Assembly (NCBI GenBank): GCA_003646875.1
Contig: QMLT01000035.1
Span: forward strand, 1 to 10,687
Length of the DNA: 10,687 nt
DNA from: Deltaproteobacteria bacterium
GTDB lineage: Bacteria > Desulfobacterota > DSM-4660 > Desulfatiglandales > B25-G16
Direction of reading: 5' to 3'
Shown here piece by piece: positions 1 to 7,193 of this stretch; the first letter of the stretch is position 1, and every line of letters begins with the position of its first letter. The notes below the pieces were generated by a model. The model did no database searches. It was given only the letters and a program-made list of their open reading frames with translations, and was not told where the DNA came from. The position numbers and the translations under genes are program-made.

Positions 1-468
1 ATCTTTGTCATTCCAGATGTCTTCACATATGGTAAGGCCTATTTGGCAGCCCTTATACAAAAATGGCAAGCATTCTTTTCCGGGTTCAAAGTACCTTCTC
101 TCATCAAACACGTCATAAGTAGGCAGAAGCCTCTTGTGTGCCTGGTGGAGAATTTTCCCATTATCAAAAAGCACAGCCGAGTTGTAGAGAGGGTTGCCTT
201 TTTTGTTCGGATTTTTACTCACAACCCCGCATATTACACCAATTCCCTTAATAGATTTAACCAGCTTCTGTAGATGCATCAGGTTAGCATCAATAAAATC
301 TTTCTTTTCCAGAAGATCCCGCGGCGGATAGCCAGAGATAATGAGTTCAGAAAAGACGATGAGATCACAGGAAAGACCTATAGCCTTTTCTGCTGCAGCT
401 ATAATCTTTCCGGTATTGTGGGTAAAGTCTCCAATGATCGGATTAATTTGTGCTAAGGCTATTTTCAT
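1..468 (-). CDS. nadE: Glutamine-dependent NAD(+) synthase, N-terminal glutaminase domain (partial)
   Basis: NadE makes NAD from deamido-NAD, ATP and glutamine-derived ammonia. The visible 156 residues are the N-terminal nitrilase-type (carbon-nitrogen hydrolase) glutaminase domain; the C-terminal synthetase domain lies beyond the left edge. The sequence opens MKIALAQINPIIGDF, typical of the family. The catalytic Glu-Lys-Cys triad is visible as E41 (FSELIISGYPPRDLL), K112 (AHKRLLPTYDVFDERRYF) and C148 (GLTICEDIW). The PPRDLL and LPTYDVFDERRYF stretches favour NadE over other nitrilase-family enzymes. The start at 468 is the only sensible ATG, but no Shine-Dalgarno sequence precedes it: the leader is an A/T-rich run directly after an inverted-repeat element. 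Translation may once have been coupled to purF upstream (see the repeat at 481-570). It is the last visible gene of a co-directional series. The truncation is due to the window edge only. Confidence 0.93.
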   Translation of the reverse strand, partial: MKIALAQINPIIGDFTHNTGKIIAAAEKAIGLSCDLIVFSELIISGYPPRDLLEKKDFIDANLMHLQKLVKSIKGIGVICGVVSKNPNKKGNPLYNSAVLFDNGKILHQAHKRLLPTYDVFDERRYFEPGKECLPFLYKGCQIGLTICEDIWNDKD

Positions 469-480
469 TTTTTATTATTA

Positions 481-570
481 GGGGTCAGGTCTTGACATTT
501 GACACAATTACCATGAGTTAATAGCCTGCCAGCAAATGTTCCATTTTGTCAAATGTCAAGACCTGACCCC
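481..570. repeat. 90-bp inverted-repeat element (REP/MITE-like) at the purF-nadE junction
   Basis: Perfect 24-base inverted repeats at 481-504 and 547-570, starting GGGGTCAGGTCTTGACATTT, flank a loop of about 42 bases; after one mismatch three more pairs can form (506-508 with 543-545). Transcribed, it would fold into a long hairpin in the purF-nadE message. The right arm overlaps the 3' end of purF and encodes its final MGSGLDI and stop. I see no target-site duplication, which would suit mobilisation by a Y1 (IS200-like or RAYT) transposase, since that class makes none. I recall similar GGGGTCAGGTC palindromes near such transposases in deltaproteobacterial genomes, but could not verify this. 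No transposase is encoded here, so any movement would need one in trans. The long stem could also stabilise purF mRNA or reduce transcription into nadE; there is no good T tract for a classical terminator. Confidence 0.85.
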
Positions 571-1940
571 ATTGGCCAATTTCCATCCCAGCACTTGAGA
601 CATAAATCCTCTTTAGGGATCTTCAATGCCGCAACAAAGGCCTCTAAACCGTTGTACTTTACAGAATCGGCGCCGATCTTTTCAAAAACCCACGCTTCCA
701 GGGCCTTAAGTTCATCCATTGTGGTGATATTTCCTTCTGAAAGGTATTGCCTGGCTAATAGCTCTTCATAGGTTCGGGTTGAGATACCAAAATCGCAGGG
801 GTACATCAATGGCGGACAGGCGATACGCACATGAACCTCTTTGGCCCCGGCATTCTTCAGCTCCCTCACTTTCTCCCTGATTTGTGTTCCCCTTACTATA
901 GAGTCATCACAGAGGACAATTCGTTTATCCCTAATGGCATATTCAAGGACAGAGAGCTTTTTTTTTGCCATCCTGTCCCGATCCTCCTGGGTTAATTGTG
1001 TATAACTTCGATCAGCATATCGGTTATAGAGAAAAACCTCCTGGTAGGGCAATCCAGATGCCATGTGATATCCAAGGGCATGTCCTATGCCTGACATAGG
1101 CACCGGCGCAACAAGATCAGCCTGAATGCCGCCTTCTTCAATGTCTCTTTCTGCAAGGCTCTTTCCAAGATTATTTCTGGCCTCCTGGACATAGAGCCCG
1201 TCAATCTTACTGTCCATACTTGCTGTGTATGCCCATTCAAAGGCACAGTGGGCCCTCCTTGGGCTTTTTAATTTTTGCCTGGTCTCGAAGCCCTTTTTAG
1301 TGATAAAAACAATCTCTCCTGGCCTTACGTCTCTTGTGCACTTGAAACCTGAGCTTTGAACAGCTCTTGACTCGGAGCTTACCATAAAGGCATTAGATCC
1401 TTCTCCCAGCATGAGAGGTCTAAATCCATAGATATCTCTGGCTGCATATATTCCATCTTGGGTTAAAACAACAAGCGAGTAAGCGCCTTTTATCTTTTGA
1501 GCCAGCATAGAGATCCCTGTAACAACATTCTTCTCTTGCATGATGAGCTTGGAGATGATCTCAATATCTAAACCATGATAAAAGGCTTCTCCCTTATCCT
1601 TCATCTCTTCTAAAAGCGCCTCACTATTAATAATATTACCACTAAAGGCAACCGCTATCTCACCAACAGCCCCCTGCCACACCATGGGCTGTCTTTCGTT
1701 AAGACTTACGTGCCCAATACCCGTGTTGCCTTTAAAGGACTCTAATTCATGGGGAGTGAAGGTGTTTCCTACCTGGCCATAGTGGGTTATTTGGTAGATT
1801 CTTTTCCCATTATAAGTGGCCATGCCACAGAATTGCTGGCCCCTGTGTTGAAGAAAGTCAAGACCTCTATAGATGTCTTCAACGCAGTCCGTATCTTTAA
1901 CAATGCCAAAAACACCGCAATTCTCACCTATTAATTTCAT
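549..1940 (-). CDS. purF: Amidophosphoribosyltransferase (PurF), atypical glutaminase site
   Basis: PurF catalyses the first committed step of purine synthesis, making phosphoribosylamine from PRPP and glutamine. The product is 463 residues. It has an N-terminal class II glutaminase (about 8-230) with nucleophile C8 exposed after removal of a short propeptide (MKLIGENCGVFGI) and R33 in LQHRGQ. The C-terminal phosphoribosyltransferase domain carries the PRPP motif IVLCDDSIVRGTQ (341-353). C232, C382, C447 and C450 align with the four 4Fe-4S ligands of Bacillus-type PurF. Oddities: the family motif GHVRYST is GHVSLN (76-81) followed by a deletion, and the oxyanion-loop NGN is SGN (100-102), so glutamine handling may differ. 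The last seven residues come from the inverted repeat at 481-570. The start at 1940 is chosen because AAGGAGGGG lies 8 bases upstream and the Cys falls at residue 8; longer reading merely shadows carB. It overlaps carB by 17 bases, so coupling is likely. It could be a PurF paralogue rather than the main PurF. Confidence 0.88.
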   Translation of the reverse strand: MKLIGENCGVFGIVKDTDCVEDIYRGLDFLQHRGQQFCGMATYNGKRIYQITHYGQVGNTFTPHELESFKGNTGIGHVSLNERQPMVWQGAVGEIAVAFSGNIINSEALLEEMKDKGEAFYHGLDIEIISKLIMQEKNVVTGISMLAQKIKGAYSLVVLTQDGIYAARDIYGFRPLMLGEGSNAFMVSSESRAVQSSGFKCTRDVRPGEIVFITKKGFETRQKLKSPRRAHCAFEWAYTASMDSKIDGLYVQEARNNLGKSLAERDIEEGGIQADLVAPVPMSGIGHALGYHMASGLPYQEVFLYNRYADRSYTQLTQEDRDRMAKKKLSVLEYAIRDKRIVLCDDSIVRGTQIREKVRELKNAGAKEVHVRIACPPLMYPCDFGISTRTYEELLARQYLSEGNITTMDELKALEAWVFEKIGADSVKYNGLEAFVAALKIPKEDLCLKCWDGNWPMGSGLDI

Positions 1941-4900
1941 TAATTGCCCCTCCTTCTTGGTTTCCTGAGGACATATCAATGTCCCGATGGTAACTTTGTA
2001 GAGATTTGACAAACCCATGATCACTCTTGAAGGCCTCAATACCCTTAACAGCAGCCATGGCTGCAGCGGGGGTGGTGATATAAGGAACCTTGTACTTGAT
2101 GGAAGACTTGCGGATATATGAGTCGTCATACTTGCTTAATTTACCGCTTGGTGTATTTATAACTAACTGGATCTCACGGTTTTTTATGGCGTCTACAATG
2201 TTTGGTCTCCCCTCATGTAATTTGAGTATATGTTCCGATTCAATCCCATGTTCAGCCAGGAATTTATGGGTTCCCTCAGTGGCCTTGATCTTAAAGCCAA
2301 GCTTCTTGAATCCTTTGGCGATCTCAGGAATGGCCGATCTGTCTTTTTCTAATACTGTAATTAAGACAGTTCCCTCTGTAGGGAGCCGCTGTTGGGTAGC
2401 CTCTTCAGTCTTGAAAAATGCCAGGCCGGGGCTTTTTGCAAGCCCAAGCACCTCTCCGGTGGACCTCATTTCAGGGCCTAATAGGGGATCAACCTCAGGG
2501 AACATATTAAAGGGGAAGACCGCTTCCTTTACTCCAAAATGGGGAATAGGCCTTTGTTTAAGGTTAAGATCGGCAATCGTCTTCCCAAGCATGATTTCGG
2601 TAGCCAGTCGGGCCATAGAGATATTACAGACCTTGGAGACAAGAGGCACGGTTCTGGATGCCCGCGGGTTAGCCTCAAGGATATAAACGATATCGTTGGC
2701 AATGGCATATTGGATATTTAATAGGCCAACAACATTGAGCTCTACTGCTATCTTTTTGGTATATTCATTGATGGTATTAATGTGCTGAGATGAGATGCTG
2801 ACTGGTGGAATTATGCAGGCAGAATCACCTGAATGGATACCGGCGAGCTCTATATGTTCCATAATGGAAGGAACAAAGGCAAGGTTGCCATCGGCCAGGG
2901 CATCAGCCTCTGCCTCAATAGCATTTTCTAAAAACTTGTCGATTAGAATAGGCCTTTCAGGCGTAACGCCCACCGCGGCTGCCACATAATGCCTGAGCAT
3001 TTCCTCATCATAGACCACCTCCATTCCCCTTCCCCCAAGCACATAGGATGGTCTGACCATTAGAGGGTATCCAATCTTTTCTGCGATGACTAATGCTTCA
3101 TCCAGGGTGCTGGCCATTCCGGACTCTGGCTCTGGTATCCCAAGTTTAGCCATCATCTTTCGGAAACGATTCCTGTCCTCGGCCAGGTCAATACTCTCCG
3201 GTGATGTCCCGATTATCCTGACGCCAGCCTCTGCCAGCTCCCGCGCGATATTGAGCGGTGTCTGTCCACCGAACTGGACAATTACTCCCTCTGGCCTTTC
3301 CTTTGTGTATATGCTTAATACATCTTCAACTGTGAGGGGCTCGAAATAAAGTCGGTCAGATGTATCGTAGTCGGTTGAGACTGTTTCAGGGTTACAGTTA
3401 ACCATAATTGATTTGAAACCCAGATCACGCAAGGCAATTGCCGCATGGACGCATGTGTAGTCAAATTCAATCCCCTGTCCGATCCGGTTAGGCCCACCGC
3501 CTAAGATCATGATCTTAGGGCCAGCTTTCCTCTCTACCCGGTCCGGCGCATTGTAGGTAGAAAAATAGTACGCTGCATTTTCTACACCGCTAACAGGGAC
3601 AGGTTCCCACCCCTCGACCACACCAAGGGAGGTGCGCCGCTCTCTGATATCCTTTTCCGGAATTTCAAGAATGTTCGATAGATAACGGTCTGCGAATCCA
3701 TCTTTCTTGGCCTGGATGAATAGATCATCAGGAAGAGTTTTGCCTTTAAATGTGAGGATCTTTTCCTCGAGCTCAACGAGTTCCTTCATCTGCTCAATAA
3801 ACCAGGATTTGATATAGGTTTTATTATAGAGTTCTTTTACAGTGGCACCCTTTCTTAAGGCCTCATACATAATGAATTGTCGTTCGCTGGAGGGTTCGGT
3901 CAACAGATCCATCAGCGCCTCAAGAGATTTTTTATGAAAATCCTTGGCAAACCCAAGCCCATAGCGACCATTTTCAAGAGAGCGGATTGACTTCTGAAAC
4001 GCCTCTTTATATGTTTTTCCTATGCTCATTACTTCACCAACCGCCCTCATCTGTGTACCAAGCTTGTCTTCGACACCCTCAAATTTTTCAAATCCCCACC
4101 TGGCAAATTTTACCACGATGTATTCACCAGAAGGTGTATATTTATCCAGGCTGCCTTCACGCCAGTAAGGTATTTCATCCAGGGTCATGCCAGCTGCGAG
4201 GAGGGTGGATATTCTGGCAATAGGGAAGCCAGTAGCCTTTGATGCAAGGGCTGAAGATCGGGATGTCCGTGGGTTAATTTCAATGACAACAACACGGTCT
4301 GAGTTCGGATCATGGGCGAACTGAATGTTAGTGCCACCGATAACCTGGATTGCCTCAACAATCTTGTATGAATAATCCTGCATTCTCATCTGCAATTCAG
4401 GGTCTATGGTAAGCATGGGCGCTGTGCAGTAAGAGTCGCCAGTGTGAATTCCCATTGCATCGACGTTCTCTATAAAACAGACGGTGATCATCTGGTTCTT
4501 TTTATCTCTAACCACCTCGAGCTCCAGCTCCTCCCAGCCGAGCACCGACTCCTCCACCAGAATCTGGCCGATAAGGCTGGCCGAAAGTCCTCGACTTGCC
4601 ACGATTCTCAGTTCCTCAACGTTATACACCAATCCACCGCCTGTGCCTCCCATGGTATACGCAGGCCTTATGACCACCGGGTAGTCAAGCGCTTGAGCGA
4701 TTTTTTCTGCCTCCTCAACACTAAAGGCCGGCGCACTTTTAGGCATCTCTATACCCAGTTTGTTCATGGTGGCCTTGAATTCTATCCTATCCTCACCCCG
4801 CTCTATTGCATCTACTGCCACACCAATGATTTTCACATTATATTTTTCAAGAATCCCCTTTTTATACAGCTCTGATGAAAGATTAAGCCCTGACTGTCCC

Positions 4901-5172
4901 CCAAGATTTGGTAAAAGGGCATCCGGCCGTTCTTTAGCAATAATCTTCTCCATGGTATCTACATTGAGTGGCTCAATATAGGTAATATCGGCCATTTCTG
5001 GATCAGTCATGATGGTTGCAGGGTTAGAATTGACTAAGACAATCTCATAGCCAAGCGAGCGAAGGGCCTTGCAGGCCTGGGTGCCGGAGTAATCAAATTC
5101 ACAGGCCTGGCCGATAATAATAGGACCGGAACCGATAATCATGATCTTATGGATATCGGTGCGTTTGGGCAT
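1924..5172 (-). CDS. carB: Carbamoyl phosphate synthase large subunit
   Basis: CarB makes carbamoyl phosphate from bicarbonate, two ATP and ammonia channelled from the glutaminase subunit CarA, feeding pyrimidine and arginine synthesis in the cytoplasm. The product is 1082 residues, close to the roughly 1070 usual for the family. Both internally duplicated halves are present: the first begins IIGSGPIIIGQACEFDYSG (near residue 12) and contains an ATP-grasp domain (about 130-335); the second begins ILGGGPNRIGQGIEFDYTC (near 560) with its own ATP-grasp (about 680-870). The C-terminal MGS-like allosteric domain (about 940-1075) shows the expected GTVLITVLEKD and VINTPSG stretches. The start at 5172 has AAGGGAG at 5181-5187, eight bases upstream. 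The stop overlaps purF by 17 bases. carA is absent from the window. In the 250-base leader a TACTAT (5237-5242) could be a -10 box, but no acceptable -35 is properly spaced, so the promoter is undecided. Confidence 0.98.
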   Translation of the reverse strand: MPKRTDIHKIMIIGSGPIIIGQACEFDYSGTQACKALRSLGYEIVLVNSNPATIMTDPEMADITYIEPLNVDTMEKIIAKERPDALLPNLGGQSGLNLSSELYKKGILEKYNVKIIGVAVDAIERGEDRIEFKATMNKLGIEMPKSAPAFSVEEAEKIAQALDYPVVIRPAYTMGGTGGGLVYNVEELRIVASRGLSASLIGQILVEESVLGWEELELEVVRDKKNQMITVCFIENVDAMGIHTGDSYCTAPMLTIDPELQMRMQDYSYKIVEAIQVIGGTNIQFAHDPNSDRVVVIEINPRTSRSSALASKATGFPIARISTLLAAGMTLDEIPYWREGSLDKYTPSGEYIVVKFARWGFEKFEGVEDKLGTQMRAVGEVMSIGKTYKEAFQKSIRSLENGRYGLGFAKDFHKKSLEALMDLLTEPSSERQFIMYEALRKGATVKELYNKTYIKSWFIEQMKELVELEEKILTFKGKTLPDDLFIQAKKDGFADRYLSNILEIPEKDIRERRTSLGVVEGWEPVPVSGVENAAYYFSTYNAPDRVERKAGPKIMILGGGPNRIGQGIEFDYTCVHAAIALRDLGFKSIMVNCNPETVSTDYDTSDRLYFEPLTVEDVLSIYTKERPEGVIVQFGGQTPLNIARELAEAGVRIIGTSPESIDLAEDRNRFRKMMAKLGIPEPESGMASTLDEALVIAEKIGYPLMVRPSYVLGGRGMEVVYDEEMLRHYVAAAVGVTPERPILIDKFLENAIEAEADALADGNLAFVPSIMEHIELAGIHSGDSACIIPPVSISSQHINTINEYTKKIAVELNVVGLLNIQYAIANDIVYILEANPRASRTVPLVSKVCNISMARLATEIMLGKTIADLNLKQRPIPHFGVKEAVFPFNMFPEVDPLLGPEMRSTGEVLGLAKSPGLAFFKTEEATQQRLPTEGTVLITVLEKDRSAIPEIAKGFKKLGFKIKATEGTHKFLAEHGIESEHILKLHEGRPNIVDAIKNREIQLVINTPSGKLSKYDDSYIRKSSIKYKVPYITTPAAAMAAVKGIEAFKSDHGFVKSLQSYHRDIDMSSGNQEGGAINEINR
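1947..1955 (-). promoter_or_regulatory. Ribosome binding site of purF inside the carB 3' end
   Basis: AAGGAGGGG lies 8 bases upstream of the ATG at 1940 and within the last codons of carB, which ends at 1924. It fixes the purF start and argues against a start further upstream. Ribosomes finishing carB would pass over this site, so translation of the two genes is probably coupled. Confidence 0.85.
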
Positions 5173-5371
5173 TGTTTATACTCCCTTAATTGGAATTAAA
5201 GAATTCAATACGCAGGAAATTATTTTGTTTTGGAAAATAGTACGAAGATAAAAATTTATCAAGTAGTTTCCTTATATAGGAAGACTTTCTATTGAATATT
5301 TGAGGCAGACGCTCAATGGTTTTGGAGAACAACAAAACGCCCTTGCGTCAGCATGAGTTGGGTAAAGCAGA

Positions 5372-5406
5372 AAAAGGGAAACAGGTGTATAACCAGATTC
5401 CCTTTT
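5372..5406 (-). terminator. Intrinsic terminator after the glutamate synthase-like gene
   Basis: AAAAGGGAA and TTCCCTTTT arms (5372-5380 and 5398-5406) form a nine-pair stem, extended after a small internal loop by GGT/ACC around a five-base loop. It begins 17 bases past the stop codon at 5423. The T-rich side of the stem serves as the U tract in either direction, so it may work both ways. It separates the glutamate synthase-like gene from carB, implying that carB has its own promoter between 5180 and 5370. Confidence 0.75.
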
Positions 5407-5422
5407 GCCTTTTCATTGCCAA

Positions 5423-7018
5423 TTAGCTGTCTAAAATAGCCTCTGCCTCTTCCCTGTAAGCCTCCATAAGGTAGGGAATGCCTGTTACCTTAGCGCACTC
5501 TTCTGTAAGAGACATCAGATCCTTCCGTGAGATAGAGGAAAGGGAAAAATTTCTTGTACCTGCCATTAATTGTTGTAGCCCGACACATATTTTGTCGCAG
5601 TAACTATACAAACCGATAGCGCCCAAGGGGATATTTTTAATGTCATCGGCGCCTACTATCTCTTTAACTGCCTCATGGTTAACAAATATCTCTTCAACAG
5701 TTGAGCCAAACCTGCTTACGGTTTTGGGCAGCTTATCTTCTTTCAACCATTTTGCTATATTTTTGCCTACCATACCCGGAATCATAAGCGCCCTGCCCAT
5801 GCAAATGGCTTTTACAAATGGAGAACCTAAAGCAAGTCCTTTGAATATCCCATCCTCGGAACTGAAACCCCCTGCAAAGGCAATGTCTGGCGGTCTTTCA
5901 CCACTGTCGGCCAGTTTTTTACAAAAGTCATAGGCCGCAGAATGGAGGTAGATACCGGGCATACCCCATTCTTCCATCATCCGCCAGGGGCTCATGCCTG
6001 TTCCGCCGCCCGAGCCATCAATGGTAAGGAGATCTATGTTGGCTTTCGAGCCCCACTTGATCGCCATGGCCAATTCTTTTAGACTGTAGGCCCCGGTTTT
6101 CAGTGTTATTCTCTTAAAACCAATGTCTTTTAAGCGTTGAACCTCAGCGAGAAATCCATCTTCGCTTATAAAGCCCATTCTGCTGTGACGCTCAAACTCC
6201 TTTAAGGCGCCATCTTGAAAGGCAGACTGGATAGTTTTATTTGATGGATCAGGGGTAACTATATAGCCTCTTCTTTGAAGCTCTAAAGCTCTTTCGATGC
6301 TCGCCACCTTGATTTCACCACCAATGCATTTGGCCCCCTGGCCCCATTTCAACTCTATTGTATCAAGGCCGTGTTTATTGTGAACATACTCGGCCACACC
6401 CAGACGGGTATCTTCAACATTCATCTGGACAAGTATTTCACCATACCCTTGATGATATCTCTTATAGATCTCGATTCGGCGATCCATTTCTGGGGATTTG
6501 ACAATCTTATTGTTGCTGTCAAGCTCCAGTTCGGGATCTATACCACACACATTTTCCCCGCAAACTATGGTAATACCACTTAAGGCAGCCCCAATTGCAA
6601 AATGTTCCCAGTTTTTCCGGGCAATCTCAGTAGATCCCAGGGCGCCGGTAAAAATTGGGAGCCTCATTTTAACCTTTTTGTCCCACCCATATTCAGTCTC
6701 TGTGTTTACCATAGGAAAGGTGGCTGTATCTGGATCTCCCACTATCCCTTCACCGAGGCCCTTTGCCCCGAGGGCATACCCCTGGATGTTGAAGTGTGAG
6801 TAGTCTACAGGATAGTCCTTGTCTGCGCCCGCCGTTACTTCTCCAAAAGGACCAGGATATAGTAATTCACGTCCTCTAAATGTTGCCTTAAATACTTCAC
6901 AATTACCTGTACAGCCATCAATACACCGGGAGCAAAGACCGCTCATAGGGACAACACTCCTTGAACGATTTGCTGTGCCTGTTGCATCATTTGAATTTGG
7001 TCTGGATAGATTCCCCAT
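5423..7018 (-). CDS. Stand-alone FMN-binding glutamate synthase domain protein
   Basis: The 531-residue product matches the FMN-binding central domain of glutamate synthase (COG0069 type), without the glutaminase domain of GltB. The core is a TIM barrel: KWGQGAKCIGGE (224-235) corresponds to the SQGAKPGEGG region, IDGSGGGTGMSP (333-344) to the HDGGTGASP region, and AGGFSSEDGIFKGLALGS (382-399) to the phosphate-binding part. Near the N-terminus C29, C32, C36 and C40 form CxxCxxxCxxxC, a likely metal or Fe-S site. The usual 3Fe-4S motif of GltB near the end of the barrel is reduced to C474 and C478. Such proteins may transfer ammonia to 2-oxoglutarate with an external electron donor, or act on another amine as MgsC-like proteins do; the substrate is unproven. 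The start at 7018 has GGGAGGAG at 7024-7031. A leader with ANTAR-type hairpins and a terminator precedes it, so expression is probably set by antitermination. A terminator follows. Confidence 0.9.
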   Translation of the reverse strand: MGNLSRPNSNDATGTANRSRSVVPMSGLCSRCIDGCTGNCEVFKATFRGRELLYPGPFGEVTAGADKDYPVDYSHFNIQGYALGAKGLGEGIVGDPDTATFPMVNTETEYGWDKKVKMRLPIFTGALGSTEIARKNWEHFAIGAALSGITIVCGENVCGIDPELELDSNNKIVKSPEMDRRIEIYKRYHQGYGEILVQMNVEDTRLGVAEYVHNKHGLDTIELKWGQGAKCIGGEIKVASIERALELQRRGYIVTPDPSNKTIQSAFQDGALKEFERHSRMGFISEDGFLAEVQRLKDIGFKRITLKTGAYSLKELAMAIKWGSKANIDLLTIDGSGGGTGMSPWRMMEEWGMPGIYLHSAAYDFCKKLADSGERPPDIAFAGGFSSEDGIFKGLALGSPFVKAICMGRALMIPGMVGKNIAKWLKEDKLPKTVSRFGSTVEEIFVNHEAVKEIVGADDIKNIPLGAIGLYSYCDKICVGLQQLMAGTRNFSLSSISRKDLMSLTEECAKVTGIPYLMEAYREEAEAILDS

Positions 7019-7050
7019 AGTAACTCCTCCCTTTTAACAATTGTTTAAAT

Positions 7051-7093
7051 AAAAAAAAGTCCACTCATCTCATCGGCGAGATGACGTGGACTT
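7051..7093 (-). terminator. Leader attenuator: intrinsic terminator before the glutamate synthase-like gene
   Basis: On the minus strand AAGTCCAC pairs with GTGGACTT (7093-7086 and 7064-7057) and, past one bulged G, TCATCTC pairs with GAGATGA around the six-base loop GCCGAT. The 3' arm runs straight into a T tract (7058-7051). It lies 33 bases before the start codon and after the candidate promoter, so it sits in the untranslated leader as an attenuator. It also serves as default end for transcripts reading through pyrG and the ANTAR gene. Its 5' strand overlaps hairpin P2 (7089-7100). Confidence 0.88.
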
Positions 7094-7124
7094 CGTTGTC
7101 TTTTGTAATACGCCTTTGTATTAC
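7089..7124 (-). promoter_or_regulatory. ANTAR-type dual-hexaloop antiterminator RNA (P1 and P2)
   Basis: P1: GTAATAC (7124-7118), loop AAAGGC (7117-7112), GTATTAC (7111-7105), seven perfect pairs. After a four-base AAAA linker, P2: GAC (7100-7098), loop AACGAA (7097-7092), GTC (7091-7089). Both loops are six bases with A at position 1 and G at position 4, the published signature of RNA bound by ANTAR proteins such as EutV and NasR. P2 shares bases 7089-7093 with the 5' strand of the terminator, so the two exclude each other. The P2 stem is only three pairs and would probably need protein to hold it. The neighbouring upstream gene encodes an ANTAR protein. Binding itself is inferred. Confidence 0.8.
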
Positions 7125-7145
7125 TTCTTTCCTAAGTGCATGTCA

Positions 7146-7174
7146 CTGATAATAAAAGATTTAATATATGTCAA
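7146..7174 (-). promoter_or_regulatory. Candidate sigma-70 promoter for the attenuated leader
   Basis: TTGACA (7174-7169) is a perfect -35 box, followed by 17 bases and TATCAG (7151-7146) as a moderate -10 box. It lies 20 bases past the stop of the ANTAR gene. Transcription would start near 7139, about 15 bases before hairpin P1, giving a leader of about 120 bases. Confidence 0.55.
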
Positions 7175-7193
7175 GTTGAATTTTATATATTCT

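Noticed and set aside
1941..2129. N-terminal extension of purF by 63 codons
   Set aside because: The frame is open, but it lies wholly inside carB, lacks PurF similarity, and would bury the catalytic Cys. The ATG at 1940 has an excellent ribosome binding site.
2090..2686. 198-codon plus-strand reading frame
   Set aside because: It is antisense to carB, shows no recognisable motif, and carB is unmistakable here.
4444..4875. 143-codon plus-strand reading frame
   Set aside because: It is antisense to the first ATP-grasp region of carB, with no motif or ribosome binding site supporting it.
5237..5262. TTGATA and TACTAT as a carB promoter
   Set aside because: The spacer is only 14 bases, too short for a normal sigma-70 promoter; left undecided.
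5340..5360. Small ACGC/GCGT hairpin followed by a T-rich run on the minus strand as a second terminator
   Set aside because: The stem is only four to five pairs and the T run is broken by G; the hairpin at 5372-5406 is the better terminator.
5263..5360. A second ANTAR hexaloop pair in the carB leader
   Set aside because: Small hairpins exist, but none has a six-base loop with A at position 1 and G at position 4, and no terminator with a T tract follows.
7035..7046. AACAATTGTT palindrome between the attenuator and the glutamate synthase-like ribosome binding site, as an operator
   Set aside because: A short A/T-rich palindrome of this length is common by chance, and nothing else supports an operator.
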